In this document: in pieces, positions 1 through 7,170 of the stretch | Layout of the letters: every line of letters begins with the position of its first letter | Position numbering within the stretch: the stretch's first letter is position 1 | NCBI GenBank assembly: GCA_030696465.1 | Contig: JAUYSE010000231.1 | Location: forward strand, 1 to 16,639 | Length of the DNA: 16,639 nucleotides | Source: Legionellaceae bacterium | GTDB lineage: Bacteria; Pseudomonadota; Gammaproteobacteria; Legionellales; Legionellaceae | Reading direction: 5' to 3' | Translations under genes and position numbers: made by a program | Notes under the pieces: generated by a model | Seen by the model: only the letters and a program-made list of their open reading frames with translations | The model's database searches: none | What the model was told of the DNA's origin: nothing

Positions 1-122
1 GGGCTGTCTGCTGTGCCAATACAATATGCGACCTGTTCCCCCATTGCTTGGAGTAATTCAATGCAGACTTTGGCATGTCCACCAGCACCAATTAGGATGA
101 CTTCAGATTTTATCGGAGGCAT
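1..122 (-). CDS. PglD/NeuD-family sugar O/N-acyltransferase, 5' end only
   Basis: The first 40 codons of a gene that runs off the left edge of the window. The N-terminus reads MPPIKSEVILIGAGGHAKVC, followed by an alpha-helical stretch (IELLQAMGEQVAYCIG). The hydrophobic strand plus GAGGHAK is the signature of the Rossmann-like N-terminal domain of the PglD/NeuD family. These proteins acetylate nucleotide-linked amino sugars or sialic acids, and their C-terminus is a left-handed beta-helix, which is not visible here. The start is the ATG at 122-120. An ATG ten bases upstream is in another frame and gives no family match. No good Shine-Dalgarno is seen. It lies on the same strand as the DegT aminotransferase at 1185-2285, which supports a shared role in making an N-acylated amino sugar for surface polysaccharide. 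Confidence 0.75.
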   Translation of the reverse strand, partial: MPPIKSEVILIGAGGHAKVCIELLQAMGEQVAYCIGTADS

Positions 123-425
123 TTTTTTTCATGGATAAGTGGTTTTCAGGATGTATCATGGTTTTTGATGTAGGATATTTAAAAATAATTTTGGTATAAC
201 ATTTGGTTAGTTGGTCTTTCAGATTTTTAAGGTGTTTTTTTAAAGATATTATTTTTTTATGAGAGCGAGCCACTTTTAGTGATGAATTTTGTGAGGTAGA
301 AATAAAGGCTACTCGAATATTTAAGCCATTACGATGTACAGTATTCATGTTGATTTTATTTTTTAAAAACGAGACTGTATGTTGGCGTATTTTTTTTTGA
401 TATGCAATGAGATTCGATATTATCT
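123..425. other. AT-rich gap with no supported gene
   Basis: This 303-base stretch lies between the PglD-like start and the acyltransferase fragment. It is strongly AT-rich with many T runs on the plus strand. A lysine-rich 81-codon minus-strand frame (348-103) crosses it, but its start lacks a Shine-Dalgarno, its product resembles no family I know, and its end overlaps the PglD-like gene by 20 bases. It most likely holds the leader of the PglD-like gene plus debris of lost O-antigen genes. I see no clear terminator or repeat. Confidence 0.5.
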
Positions 426-755
426 CTACGGCTCAATGCTTATTGGAATAGTTTCTGGTTGTATAGGCGGAGCAAAAATTTTTTGGGAAATTGGTAAGTG
501 TTTTAAAAGACGACGACCTAATTGAATGCCAGGTTTTTCAATAATTTTTACCAGCATAGCGCATAAGATCAGTAATAATAGTAAGGCATATATATCTTTA
601 TGAAATAATCCATGGGCAATACTCATTTGTTTAATGCGATCATAAAGCCAGTTATGAAAAAGATATATAGAATAAGTGAGCTCTGAAGTGAACAAGATAA
701 GCGAGTTGGTAGATAGTTTTTTCTGCTTATCCATCCACTTAAAAAAAGTAAAAAA
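426..755 (-). pseudogene. C-terminal remnant of an acyltransferase-3 (OafA-like) membrane protein
   Basis: About 110 residues with the hallmark end of acyltransferase-3 proteins, integral membrane enzymes that move acetyl or other acyl groups onto surface glycans. The helix LTYSIYLFHNWLYDRIKQ contains the family's (S)YSxYLFH motif. A second membrane helix around IYALLLLLILCAMLVKIIEKP ends in the typical E-P-x-x-x-LGRRL tail. The family usually has about 350 residues or more and ten membrane helices; only the last part is present. The open frame continues upstream to 977, but that part is the wrong frame of the glycosyltransferase relic and carries no acyltransferase signal, so the true fragment begins near 740-755, at the fusion point. 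The fragment should be inactive because the catalytic N-terminal helices are missing. Confidence 0.7.
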
Positions 756-1188
756 GCCAGCGGTATACTCCCCAAAAAATATGCGCGCTGATACGGGATA
801 AGAGGGGGTCTTGGCGACTATTGCGGGTCCCAATGGCGACATCACATTCCTCTTGGGCAAGGGCCTAAAAAAAAGCAAGGAGTAGCTCTGGCGGCTCTTG
901 TAAATCAGCCGCCATGACGCCAAAATAGCGGCCTCTTGCGGCGATAAGACCTGTACGTATCGCCGGAAAGGAACCAAAATTTCTGGAATGCGCTAATAGT
1001 TGAGCGGAAAAATCTAATTGGTTCAAGGCTGCGAGCAGTAAAGCATAGGATTTATCCGGGCTGCCATCTACCACAAAGACCGCTTCCATTTGACCCTTTA
1101 ATGTTTGATTCATATCCTTGAGCGTACGTAATAATTCGGGAATAGACGCTTCATTTTTATAAATGGGCACAATGACAGAATATTTCAT
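741..1188 (-). pseudogene. Glycosyltransferase family 2 (GtrB/ArnC/DPM1-like), broken by in-frame TAG and 3' truncation
   Basis: The N-terminal half of a GT-A family-2 glycosyltransferase of the polyprenyl-phosphate sugar transferase type. From the ATG at 1188 it reads MKYSVIVPIYKNEASIPELL, then VVDGSPDKS (nucleotide-binding DGSxD) and AADLQEPPEL (metal-binding region). A TAG at 867-865 ends the open frame after 107 residues. The same frame then continues to match the family (ALAQEECDVAIGTRNSRQ, then DPLLSRISAHIFWGVYRW) down to about 757. It runs into a second stop at 741-739, where the sequence becomes the acyltransferase remnant in another frame. About the last half of a normal protein, including the membrane helices, is gone. 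The start overlaps the aminotransferase stop as ATGA, so the two were once translationally coupled. TAG is an ordinary stop here: rmd, lpxA, lpxD and abiEii all end in it. Confidence 0.8.
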
Positions 1189-2285
1189 ATACACCAACTA
1201 TTAATAGCAGAGATAACGTGATCAACCTCTGAATCATTCATTTCGGGGTAACAAGGGAGCGTGAGTATTTCATTACTGAGTGTTTCGGTGTTGGGGAGGT
1301 AAATATCTGAAAAGCGAGTATGAAATATAGGTTGTCGATAATCTGGGATGGGGTAGTGTATATCGCTGGCAATGCTCTGTTGCTGTAAATGTTCCCGCAG
1401 CGTATTGCGATAAGTGCTGCGAATCACATAAAGGTGTGCGACATATTCTTCATGATTTTGAGCTGGCATGGTGATAATGTGGGGGTGTTGAATTCTCTCA
1501 TTATAGGCATGCGCAATCTCTCGTCTACGTGCGTTGCTGGTATCAAGATGAGGCAAAAACTCAGAGAGAATGGCCGCTTGAATTTCATCGAGGCGGCTAT
1601 TGCGTGCGCCCGAGAGTTCCACTTGGTATTTGTTTTTCCAGCCATATTGACGCAATAATCGAACTTTTTCTGCGACTTCAGGCTTATTTGAGACAACCGC
1701 ACCCCCATCGCCTAAGGCCCCGAGATTTTTGGTTGGATAGAAGCTGAAACAGGCGGCGTCTCCAAAAGATCCTATATGTTTTTTCTGTATTCTGGCTCCA
1801 TGCGCTTGAGCACAGTCTTCAAGTAAGGGGATTTCTTTTTGTGCGCAGTAGTCGGCGATTTGTGCGATTTCAGATACGGCTAATCCATATAAGTGGGTGA
1901 TCACCACCACTTTAACACCGGTATTTACCGCGCGGATCACTTCTGCAAGGGTGGTGTTTTTGCTCTCCAGGTCGACCTCGAGAAAGTAAGGAGTTGCGCC
2001 AATCGCTAATAAGGCAGAAGTTGTGTACATCCCAGCGTTGGCTACCGTAGCCACGGTATCGCCACTTTGGATGCCTAGGGCTTTTAATGCTAATTCCAGT
2101 GCATCTGTACCGTTAGCAACGCCTACACAATGCGCAACGCCTACATAATCTGCAAAGGCTTGTTCGAATCGTTTGCATTCAGGGCCGAGAATGAGATACG
2201 CACTATGGAGTACGCGGTCGATGGCGGTTTTAATACTTTCTTGATGCTGAGTAATTTTGAGGGAAAGATTATTGATAAGTTGCAT
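1185..2285 (-). CDS. DegT/DnrJ/EryC1/StrS-family PLP-dependent sugar aminotransferase
   Basis: Converts a nucleotide-linked keto-sugar to an amino sugar using glutamate and PLP, in the cytoplasm, for surface polysaccharide. Numbering from the ATG at 2285: GVANGTDALELAL near residue 55 binds PLP phosphate, LLEDCAQAHG supplies D157 for the pyridine nitrogen, and SFYPTKNLGALGDGGAV carries the Schiff-base lysine K186. NSRLDEIQAAIL near residue 226 is also typical. The pattern is closest to the dTDP-3-keto-6-deoxyhexose 3-aminotransferases (QdtB/FdtB/DesV group) rather than to perosamine synthase, but substrate cannot be fixed by eye. Full length (366 residues). I prefer 2285 over the in-frame ATG at 2294 because the family begins right before the LxNLxLK motif; both lack a strong Shine-Dalgarno. 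It is followed by the broken GT2 gene with a 4-base overlap. Confidence 0.9.
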   Translation of the reverse strand: MQLINNLSLKITQHQESIKTAIDRVLHSAYLILGPECKRFEQAFADYVGVAHCVGVANGTDALELALKALGIQSGDTVATVANAGMYTTSALLAIGATPYFLEVDLESKNTTLAEVIRAVNTGVKVVVITHLYGLAVSEIAQIADYCAQKEIPLLEDCAQAHGARIQKKHIGSFGDAACFSFYPTKNLGALGDGGAVVSNKPEVAEKVRLLRQYGWKNKYQVELSGARNSRLDEIQAAILSEFLPHLDTSNARRREIAHAYNERIQHPHIITMPAQNHEEYVAHLYVIRSTYRNTLREHLQQQSIASDIHYPIPDYRQPIFHTRFSDIYLPNTETLSNEILTLPCYPEMNDSEVDHVISAINSWCI

Positions 2286-2340
2286 TAAAAACATCCGTGA
2301 ATAAATAAGCGGCTCAGCTGCGCATTATGCCAATAATTGC

Positions 2341-2369
2341 TTGCGGTTTTTATTAGAGCAAAATATTAT
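2341..2369 (+). promoter_or_regulatory. Candidate sigma-70 promoter of the GT4-gmd-rmd operon
   Basis: A TTGCGG box at 2341-2346, a 17-base spacer and TATTAT at 2364-2369 (5 of 6 in the -10). Transcription would start near 2376. This lies after the TTG at 2341 and the ATG at 2368, and so argues that the downstream gene begins at 2413. The -35 match is only 3 of 6. Confidence 0.4.
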
Positions 2370-2412
2370 GCGGAGTGCAATATATATTATTAGGGATGAA
2401 ATATCTTATAAA

Positions 2413-3678
2413 ATGATGAGAGACGTTCGGAATATAATCAAAAAATTAACGCATTGTTTTTATAAGTCCTCCCCGTCCCCATTGACGTCTAAACAATTAT
2501 TGGTGGATATTTCTGAATTAGTAAAAAAAGACCATAAGACTGGGGTTCAACGGGTAGTGAGGGCCATTTTATTACAATTACTTCGGCAGCCACCGGAAGA
2601 TTTTTGTGTGGAGCCGGTCTATTTTTGTAAAAGAATATATAGCAACAAGAAGTACCGTTATGCGCGTTCTTTTACCACTGGTTTTACAGGTAATTTAAAT
2701 GCAAAGATACTCAAAAGCAATCGGTTGAGATATCAAGTAGGTGATATTTTTTTTGGTTTAGATTTATGTCATGAAGTAGTGTTGAGACAGAAAGATTTTT
2801 ATCAAAAATTGCGCCACGCAGGGGTTAAGGTATATTTTCTAGTCTATGACTTACTTCCTATTTTGCGAGGAGATTATTTCCCGCAGGGTACAAGTACGCG
2901 TCATCAAAATTGGCTGCAGATTGTGGCTGAAAATGACGGAGTAATATGTATTTCTAAGGCAGTGGCGGATGAGTTTACTACTTGGCTTGCAGAAAATGCA
3001 CCAGAAAAGTTGCCGACGCTAAAAGTGAGGTGGTTTCATTTAGGTGCGGATATTGAAAACTCTGTGCCGACGATGGGAATGCCAAAAAATGCAGAGCAAG
3101 TATTAAAAAAATTGTCTCCAAATATGACATTTCTGATGGTGGGAACCATTGAGCCACGCAAAGGCCAGGTACAAACGTTAGCGGCTTTTGAGAAGATTTG
3201 GGCTGAAGAAAATAGCATTATTCTCGCCATTATCGGAAAACAAGGTTGGATGATGGACGTCTTTATTGAAAAGTTGCGTAGTCATCCAGAGTTAGGCTCG
3301 CGGTTGTTTTGGCTTGAAGGGCTCAGTGATGAATATATGGAAAAGATATACGCTGTATCCGATGGGTTGATTATGGCATCAGAGGGCGAAGGCTTTGGTT
3401 TGCCTTTGATTGAGGCCGCAAGGCACAGACTCCCCATTATTGCGCGCGATATTTCGGTTTTTCGGGAAATAGCAGGGGAGCATGCCTATTATTTTAGCGG
3501 TCTCTCAGCGGAAGCGTTAGCGCTAAGCATTACCCAATGGATAAATCTAAAAAAAATGGACTCCATTCCCAAATCTGATAATATACCTTGGCTTACCTGG
3601 GAGCAAAGTACAAAACAACTGATAGATGCCCTTTTACCGAGTCATCAAACAACAGAAAATAAGGAAATAATCTCTTGA
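2413..3678 (+). CDS. GT4-family glycosyltransferase for O-antigen
   Basis: A retaining GT-B glycosyltransferase (GT4, glycosyl group 1), cytoplasmic or membrane-peripheral, expected to add a sugar from a nucleotide donor to an O-chain acceptor. Numbering from 2413, the N-terminal domain has LLVDISELVKKDHKTGVQRV near 29 and FLVYDLLPI near 142. The C-terminal domain has MVGTIEPRKGQ near 242 and ASEGEGFGLPLIEAA, whose E326 and E334 form the EX7E donor-binding motif. The open frame extends upstream through ATG 2368 to TTG 2341, but those starts would sit inside or before the likely promoter and none has a clear Shine-Dalgarno; the start is uncertain. The stop overlaps the gmd start (TTGA). With gmd and rmd directly behind it, a D-rhamnosyl- or mannosyltransferase is the natural guess, but the substrate is inferred only. 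Confidence 0.9.
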   Translation: MMRDVRNIIKKLTHCFYKSSPSPLTSKQLLVDISELVKKDHKTGVQRVVRAILLQLLRQPPEDFCVEPVYFCKRIYSNKKYRYARSFTTGFTGNLNAKILKSNRLRYQVGDIFFGLDLCHEVVLRQKDFYQKLRHAGVKVYFLVYDLLPILRGDYFPQGTSTRHQNWLQIVAENDGVICISKAVADEFTTWLAENAPEKLPTLKVRWFHLGADIENSVPTMGMPKNAEQVLKKLSPNMTFLMVGTIEPRKGQVQTLAAFEKIWAEENSIILAIIGKQGWMMDVFIEKLRSHPELGSRLFWLEGLSDEYMEKIYAVSDGLIMASEGEGFGLPLIEAARHRLPIIARDISVFREIAGEHAYYFSGLSAEALALSITQWINLKKMDSIPKSDNIPWLTWEQSTKQLIDALLPSHQTTENKEIIS

Positions 3679-4724
3679 AAACGGCGGTGATTACCGGAAT
3701 TACTGGTCAAGATGGTGCATATTTGGCGCAATTTTTATTACAAAAAGGCTATACCGTGTATGGCGCATATCGTCGTACGGCGTCTCCGAATTTTTGGCGT
3801 ATTCAAGAGTTAGGTATTTATGGACATCCTAATTTGCATTTGGTTGTACATGATTTGACAGATTTGAGCGCCTCTATTCGCTTACTTGAAAAATATCAAC
3901 CGGATGAAGTCTATAACCTTGCGGCGCAAAGTTTTGTCGAGGCTTCTTTCGAGCAGCCGTTTACCACCACAGAAATTACGGGGGTGGGGGCGTTAAATTT
4001 GCTGGAAGCTATTCGGATGGTGAACCCCAAAATTCGTTTTTATCAGGCCAGTACCTCCGAAATGTTCGGGAAAGTTCAAGACAGTATTCAAACAGAAAAA
4101 ACGCCGTTTTATCCGCGAAGTCCTTATGGAATAGCAAAGCTTTACGCGCATTGGATGACGATTAATTATCGAGAGTCTTACAATATTTTTGCGGTGAGTG
4201 GTATTTTATTTAATCATGAGTCCCCTTTGCGAGGGGCGGAGTTTGTGACACGTAAAATTACAAAAGCAGCGGCACGGATCTCCCTAGGCAAACAATCTAT
4301 ATTGGAATTAGGGACGCTGGATACGCAAAGAGATTGGGGGTATGCGAAAGACTATGTGGAAGGCATGTGGTCTATGTTGCAAATGAACGATCCAGATACG
4401 TTTGTTTTAGCGACGGGACGCACGGAAACCGTCAGAGATTTTGTCAGCATGGCCTTTAACGCGTTGAATATTCCGCTGCGTTGGGAGGGATTGGCTGAAG
4501 AAGAGCATGCGATTGATCTGTCAACGGGTAAAACTTTAGTAAGCGTAAACCCAAAATTTTATCGTCCTGCAGAAGTCGATGTATTAATTGGTAATGCCGA
4601 AAAAGCTAAAAATGAGTTAGGGTGGCAGTCCAAAACCAGTCTCGAGCAATTGTGTCAGATGATGGTGGATGCGGATGTTAAACGCGAGACTCATAAGAGT
4701 GTACATCAAGAATGCGTATATTAG
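3675..4724 (+). CDS. gmd: GDP-mannose 4,6-dehydratase
   Basis: Converts GDP-D-mannose to GDP-4-keto-6-deoxy-D-mannose with tightly bound NADP, the first committed step to GDP-D-rhamnose, GDP-L-fucose and related sugars. An extended short-chain dehydrogenase fold is plain: TGITGQDG at 7-14 (cofactor loop), NLAAQSFVEASF near 81-92, STSEMFG near 126-132 with the catalytic T/E pair, and Y151-x3-K155 in SPYGIAKLYAHW. GILFNHESPLRG near 170 is a strong family signature. Length 349 is normal. Translation starts at a TTG (3675-3677) whose last two bases begin the TGA of the glycosyltransferase; AAGGA at 3661-3665 sits nine bases upstream, so coupling is likely. It overlaps rmd by 13 bases. Confidence 0.96.
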   Translation: MKTAVITGITGQDGAYLAQFLLQKGYTVYGAYRRTASPNFWRIQELGIYGHPNLHLVVHDLTDLSASIRLLEKYQPDEVYNLAAQSFVEASFEQPFTTTEITGVGALNLLEAIRMVNPKIRFYQASTSEMFGKVQDSIQTEKTPFYPRSPYGIAKLYAHWMTINYRESYNIFAVSGILFNHESPLRGAEFVTRKITKAAARISLGKQSILELGTLDTQRDWGYAKDYVEGMWSMLQMNDPDTFVLATGRTETVRDFVSMAFNALNIPLRWEGLAEEEHAIDLSTGKTLVSVNPKFYRPAEVDVLIGNAEKAKNELGWQSKTSLEQLCQMMVDADVKRETHKSVHQECVY

Positions 4725-5560
4725 TCACGGGGTTAAGAGGTTTCACTGGACACTATGTTCAAGCTGAATTAGAGCAGCATGGGCATGAGGTGCTCGGCTT
4801 ATCCCATGATATTTTGGATAGAGCCGCCATTGCAGATGAAATTTCAAAGATTCAACCGGAATCAGTGATTCATCTCGCGGCGGTTTCATTTTTTGCGCAT
4901 CCCAACCCCATTGATTTTTATCGAGTGAATGTTTTAGGCACCTATCATTTGTTGGAAGCATTAACACAATATGCTCCTGCATTGCGTGGTGTTTTGTTGG
5001 TGAGTAGTGCGAAGGTATATCAAAGTGGACAAGAGATCGTAACCGAAAAATCATTACTAAACCCTGAGAGTGACTATGCGGTCAGCAAGTTAGCGATGGA
5101 ACAAATGGCTCAATTATGGATGGATCGTTTACCTATTTTTATGGTGCGACCGTTTAATTATACCGGGGTTGGTCAAAGTAATGATTTTGTGATACCCAAG
5201 ATAGTTCAACACTTCAAAAATAAAGCAGAAACGATTGAGTTAGGGAATATTGAAGTGTGGCGTGAATTTGGTGACGTGCGGACGGTGGCAGAGATTTATC
5301 GTCGTTTATTAGAGTGCGCACCGGTGGGAAGAACCGTAAATGTGAGCACGAATATGGCGCACTCTTTACGTGAAGTATTAGAGATGGCGACAGAGATAAC
5401 GGGGCATTCACTAGAAGTAAAAGTAAACCCGACTTATGTGCGTCCGCATGAGACGCCGATATTGAAAGGTGAAAATAGCCAGTTAAAAGAGATAATTGGT
5501 GATTGGGCGACTAGCTCACTACAAGAGACCTTACAGTGGATGTTGCTGTCTTCGTTGTAG
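4712..5560 (+). CDS. rmd: GDP-6-deoxy-D-mannose reductase (GDP-D-rhamnose synthase)
   Basis: Reduces the 4-keto group of the Gmd product to give GDP-D-rhamnose, using NAD(P)H. It is a short extended-SDR protein: TGLRGFTG at 6-13 binds the cofactor, HLAAVSFF near 54-61, LLVSSAKVYQ near 95-104 carries the catalytic serine, and Y122-x3-K126 lies in SDYAVSKLAME. RPFNYTGVGQ near 147 and the EVWREFGDVRTV region near 182-193 are typical of Rmd. At 282 residues it is slightly short but complete. A GDP-L-fucose synthase would be larger and would carry different motifs, and an alternative 4-reductase such as Tld cannot be excluded by eye. It follows gmd with a 13-base overlap, so the pair is surely co-translated. 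Confidence 0.88.
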   Translation: MRILVTGLRGFTGHYVQAELEQHGHEVLGLSHDILDRAAIADEISKIQPESVIHLAAVSFFAHPNPIDFYRVNVLGTYHLLEALTQYAPALRGVLLVSSAKVYQSGQEIVTEKSLLNPESDYAVSKLAMEQMAQLWMDRLPIFMVRPFNYTGVGQSNDFVIPKIVQHFKNKAETIELGNIEVWREFGDVRTVAEIYRRLLECAPVGRTVNVSTNMAHSLREVLEMATEITGHSLEVKVNPTYVRPHETPILKGENSQLKEIIGDWATSSLQETLQWMLLSSL

Positions 5561-5623
5561 ATGTCATGAGGTCTAGACCAAGGTTAAACGAAACGTATTT
5601 AATAGCTACACATAAAGTCAAAT

Positions 5624-5684
5624 CGCCTGCTTTCCGCGCGGAATCCAGCGACGATCTTGATGTAAGAGCGCCTGCTTACCGTGC
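5624..5684 (+). repeat. Degenerate direct repeat with palindromes
   Basis: CGCCTGCTTTCCGCGC (5624-5639) recurs as CGCCTGCTTACCGTGC (5669-5684), with 14 of 16 bases matching and a 45-base period. The first copy contains the perfect 12-base palindrome TTCCGCGCGGAA (5632-5643). The second copy forms the left arm of the hairpin at 5670-5704. GC-rich palindromic blocks of this style in an AT-rich intergenic gap suggest a dispersed palindromic element; copy number in the genome cannot be judged from this window. Confidence 0.5.
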
Positions 5685-5704
5685 ATAAAGTATGGTAAGC
5701 AGGC
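5670..5704 (+). terminator. Strong hairpin after rmd (terminator-like or palindromic repeat)
   Basis: GCCTGCTTACC (5670-5680) pairs perfectly with GGTAAGCAGGC (5694-5704). Allowing G-U pairs the stem extends inward to a five-base loop (ATAAA). No U tract follows directly; the T run comes about twelve bases later at 5717-5722. It may stop transcription from the gmd-rmd operon, but the missing U tract leaves a repeat-element role equally possible. Confidence 0.4.
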
Positions 5705-5758
5705 AAATACGAAGTGTTTTTTGCACAAAAATCAGATGCGTTTCCTCAGGAGTGAGTG

Positions 5759-5787
5759 TTGACTATGGGTAATTCCCTACCGATACT
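5759..5787 (+). promoter_or_regulatory. Candidate sigma-70 promoter of the DUF4143 ATPase gene
   Basis: TTGACT (5759-5764, 5 of 6), a 17-base spacer and GATACT (5782-5787, 4 of 6). The expected transcription start near 5794 leaves a 27-base leader before the ATG at 5821, but only about nine bases before the alternative TTG at 5803. So the ATPase is probably expressed independently of rmd. Confidence 0.55.
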
Positions 5788-5820
5788 TCGAATATGTAAA
5801 ATTTGAAGTGGCACTGCAAA

Positions 5821-7038
5821 ATGGACGAAATTTGGATTCCTCGAGATATGTTATCGGTGTTGCAACAGGAAACTGGTATTTTTGTGCATATTATACTCGG
5901 ACCTCGACAATGCGGTAAAAGCACGCTATTACAGTATATAGGGCAGGGAGTGTATGATGAAGTGACGCTAGATGACTTATTGATGCGTCGCTTGGCAGAG
6001 ACAGGTCCAGCATTTTTTTTGACACAATATACGTTACCTGTGATTATTGATGAAATTCAATATGCGCCCAATTTATTTCCAGCTATCAAACAATATGTCG
6101 ATCAATTGAAGCAAAAACGATTACACCAAAAAGGGCAGCCTGCGCCACGTGTTTTATTTTACTTGACCGGTTCAAATCAAATTTTATTCGACAAACATGT
6201 GAAAGAGACCTTAGTTGGGCGTGCACGTTATTTTTATTTAAAGACTTTGTCTGTCCATGAAATTTGTGCGGCACGTCCTACCTGTTCAGTACAGACTATT
6301 TTATTTCAGGGCGGATGGCCAGAATTATATCATGATTCTCCAGTGAGGGTTGTTCCCTACTTAAATGATTATATTCAGCAATATATTGAAAAAGAAATTA
6401 TTTTGAGTGTAGGGATTACCAAACAACGGGAGTTCGCCATAGTATTAGGCATGTTAGCCGCTAGAACCGAGCAGTTATTGAATATGCAATCCATTGCAAA
6501 AGATAGTGGTGTGAGTGTGAACACCGTTAAAGAATGGATTGCAGTTCTTGAAAGGACTCGCTTGCTGAGTTTATTGCAACCCTTTGAATCCAAGTTAAGC
6601 AAACGTTTAACAAAATCACCGAAGCTATATTTCTTGGATACTGGATTAGCAGTGCGGTTACAAGGTTGGACCGAGGCAACGCCCATGATACAGTCTGCTT
6701 TGGCGGGTGGATTATTTGAAACCTTAGTTTTTGCTGAAATCATAAAATATATTCACAACTTTCAAAAAGATTGGCGTGTTTTTTTATGGCGCACCAAAGA
6801 CCAAGAAGAAATTGACTTTTTAGTGCAAATTGGCAGAGAACGTTGGCTTGCGATTGATGCAAAATTAGGGATGGGGTCGGTCCAAGCGGCATCTGTTCCT
6901 GCCGCATTGTCAACGCTGTTTCCGAGTATCAAAACATTAATAGTGGTAACGCTGGGAGGAGAGAAAAGATACTTGTCTGAAACGTGCTTACAAGTACCCA
7001 TCACCGCATTAGTTTCTGTATTTGAATCGTTAGAATGA
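5821..7038 (+). CDS. AAA (AAA_14) ATPase with C-terminal DUF4143 domain
   Basis: A P-loop ATPase of the widespread AAA_14/DUF4143 group, whose cellular role is unsettled; many copies sit in mobile or accessory DNA. Residues from ATG 5821: IPR near 6-8, Walker A GPRQCGKST at 27-35, Walker B VIIDE at 74-78, and a sensor-1-like LTGSNQ at 115-120. A winged-helix-like segment follows (MQSIAKDSGVSVNTVKEWIA, 222-241). The DUF4143 part ends in a restriction-endonuclease-like pattern with E300, EEIDFLV (D332) and AIDAKLG (D346, K348), which could be a nuclease core or a relic of one. Length 405 is normal. The TTG at 5803 is a possible alternative start. It stands alone with its own promoter, between LPS genes and the AbiE pair. 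Confidence 0.9.
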   Translation: MDEIWIPRDMLSVLQQETGIFVHIILGPRQCGKSTLLQYIGQGVYDEVTLDDLLMRRLAETGPAFFLTQYTLPVIIDEIQYAPNLFPAIKQYVDQLKQKRLHQKGQPAPRVLFYLTGSNQILFDKHVKETLVGRARYFYLKTLSVHEICAARPTCSVQTILFQGGWPELYHDSPVRVVPYLNDYIQQYIEKEIILSVGITKQREFAIVLGMLAARTEQLLNMQSIAKDSGVSVNTVKEWIAVLERTRLLSLLQPFESKLSKRLTKSPKLYFLDTGLAVRLQGWTEATPMIQSALAGGLFETLVFAEIIKYIHNFQKDWRVFLWRTKDQEEIDFLVQIGRERWLAIDAKLGMGSVQAASVPAALSTLFPSIKTLIVVTLGGEKRYLSETCLQVPITALVSVFESLE

Positions 7039-7051
7039 ACAAAATATAGAC

Positions 7052-7070
7052 TTACTCCAGCACGGAGTAA
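7052..7070 (+). terminator. Small hairpin just downstream of the ATPase gene
   Basis: TTACTCC (7052-7058) and GGAGTAA (7064-7070) form a 7-bp perfect stem with a five-base loop, 14 bases after the ATPase stop codon. No U tract follows, so terminator function is only possible. Confidence 0.3.
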
Positions 7071-7170
7071 TCCGAGCCGCGCGCGTCAGCAAGCGGAGAT
7101 TTTTAGATCGCAACTTATGCTTATGTAGCTTCGGGAACTTGCTGTATTTTAAGCAGGATCGAAGGTAAGT

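Noticed and set aside
103..348. An 81-codon lysine-rich frame on the minus strand
   Set aside because: No Shine-Dalgarno, no family resemblance, strongly AT-rich, and it overlaps the PglD-like gene start.
865..867. TAG read as a sense codon (recoding or suppressor)
   Set aside because: Several intact genes here (rmd, abiEii, lpxA, lpxD) end with TAG, and the GT2 gene is also truncated further on.
865..876. Frameshift in the A8 tract as cause of the GT2 break
   Set aside because: The family match continues in the same frame after the stop, so a base change to TAG explains it and no insertion or deletion is needed.
756..977. Upstream part of the 183-codon minus-strand frame ending at 426
   Set aside because: It is the wrong frame of the glycosyltransferase relic. 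Only the part below about 755 matches acyltransferase-3.
5030..7010. Several minus-strand frames of 60-120 codons inside rmd and the ATPase gene
   Set aside because: They are antisense shadows of genes with clear family motifs and show no motifs of their own.
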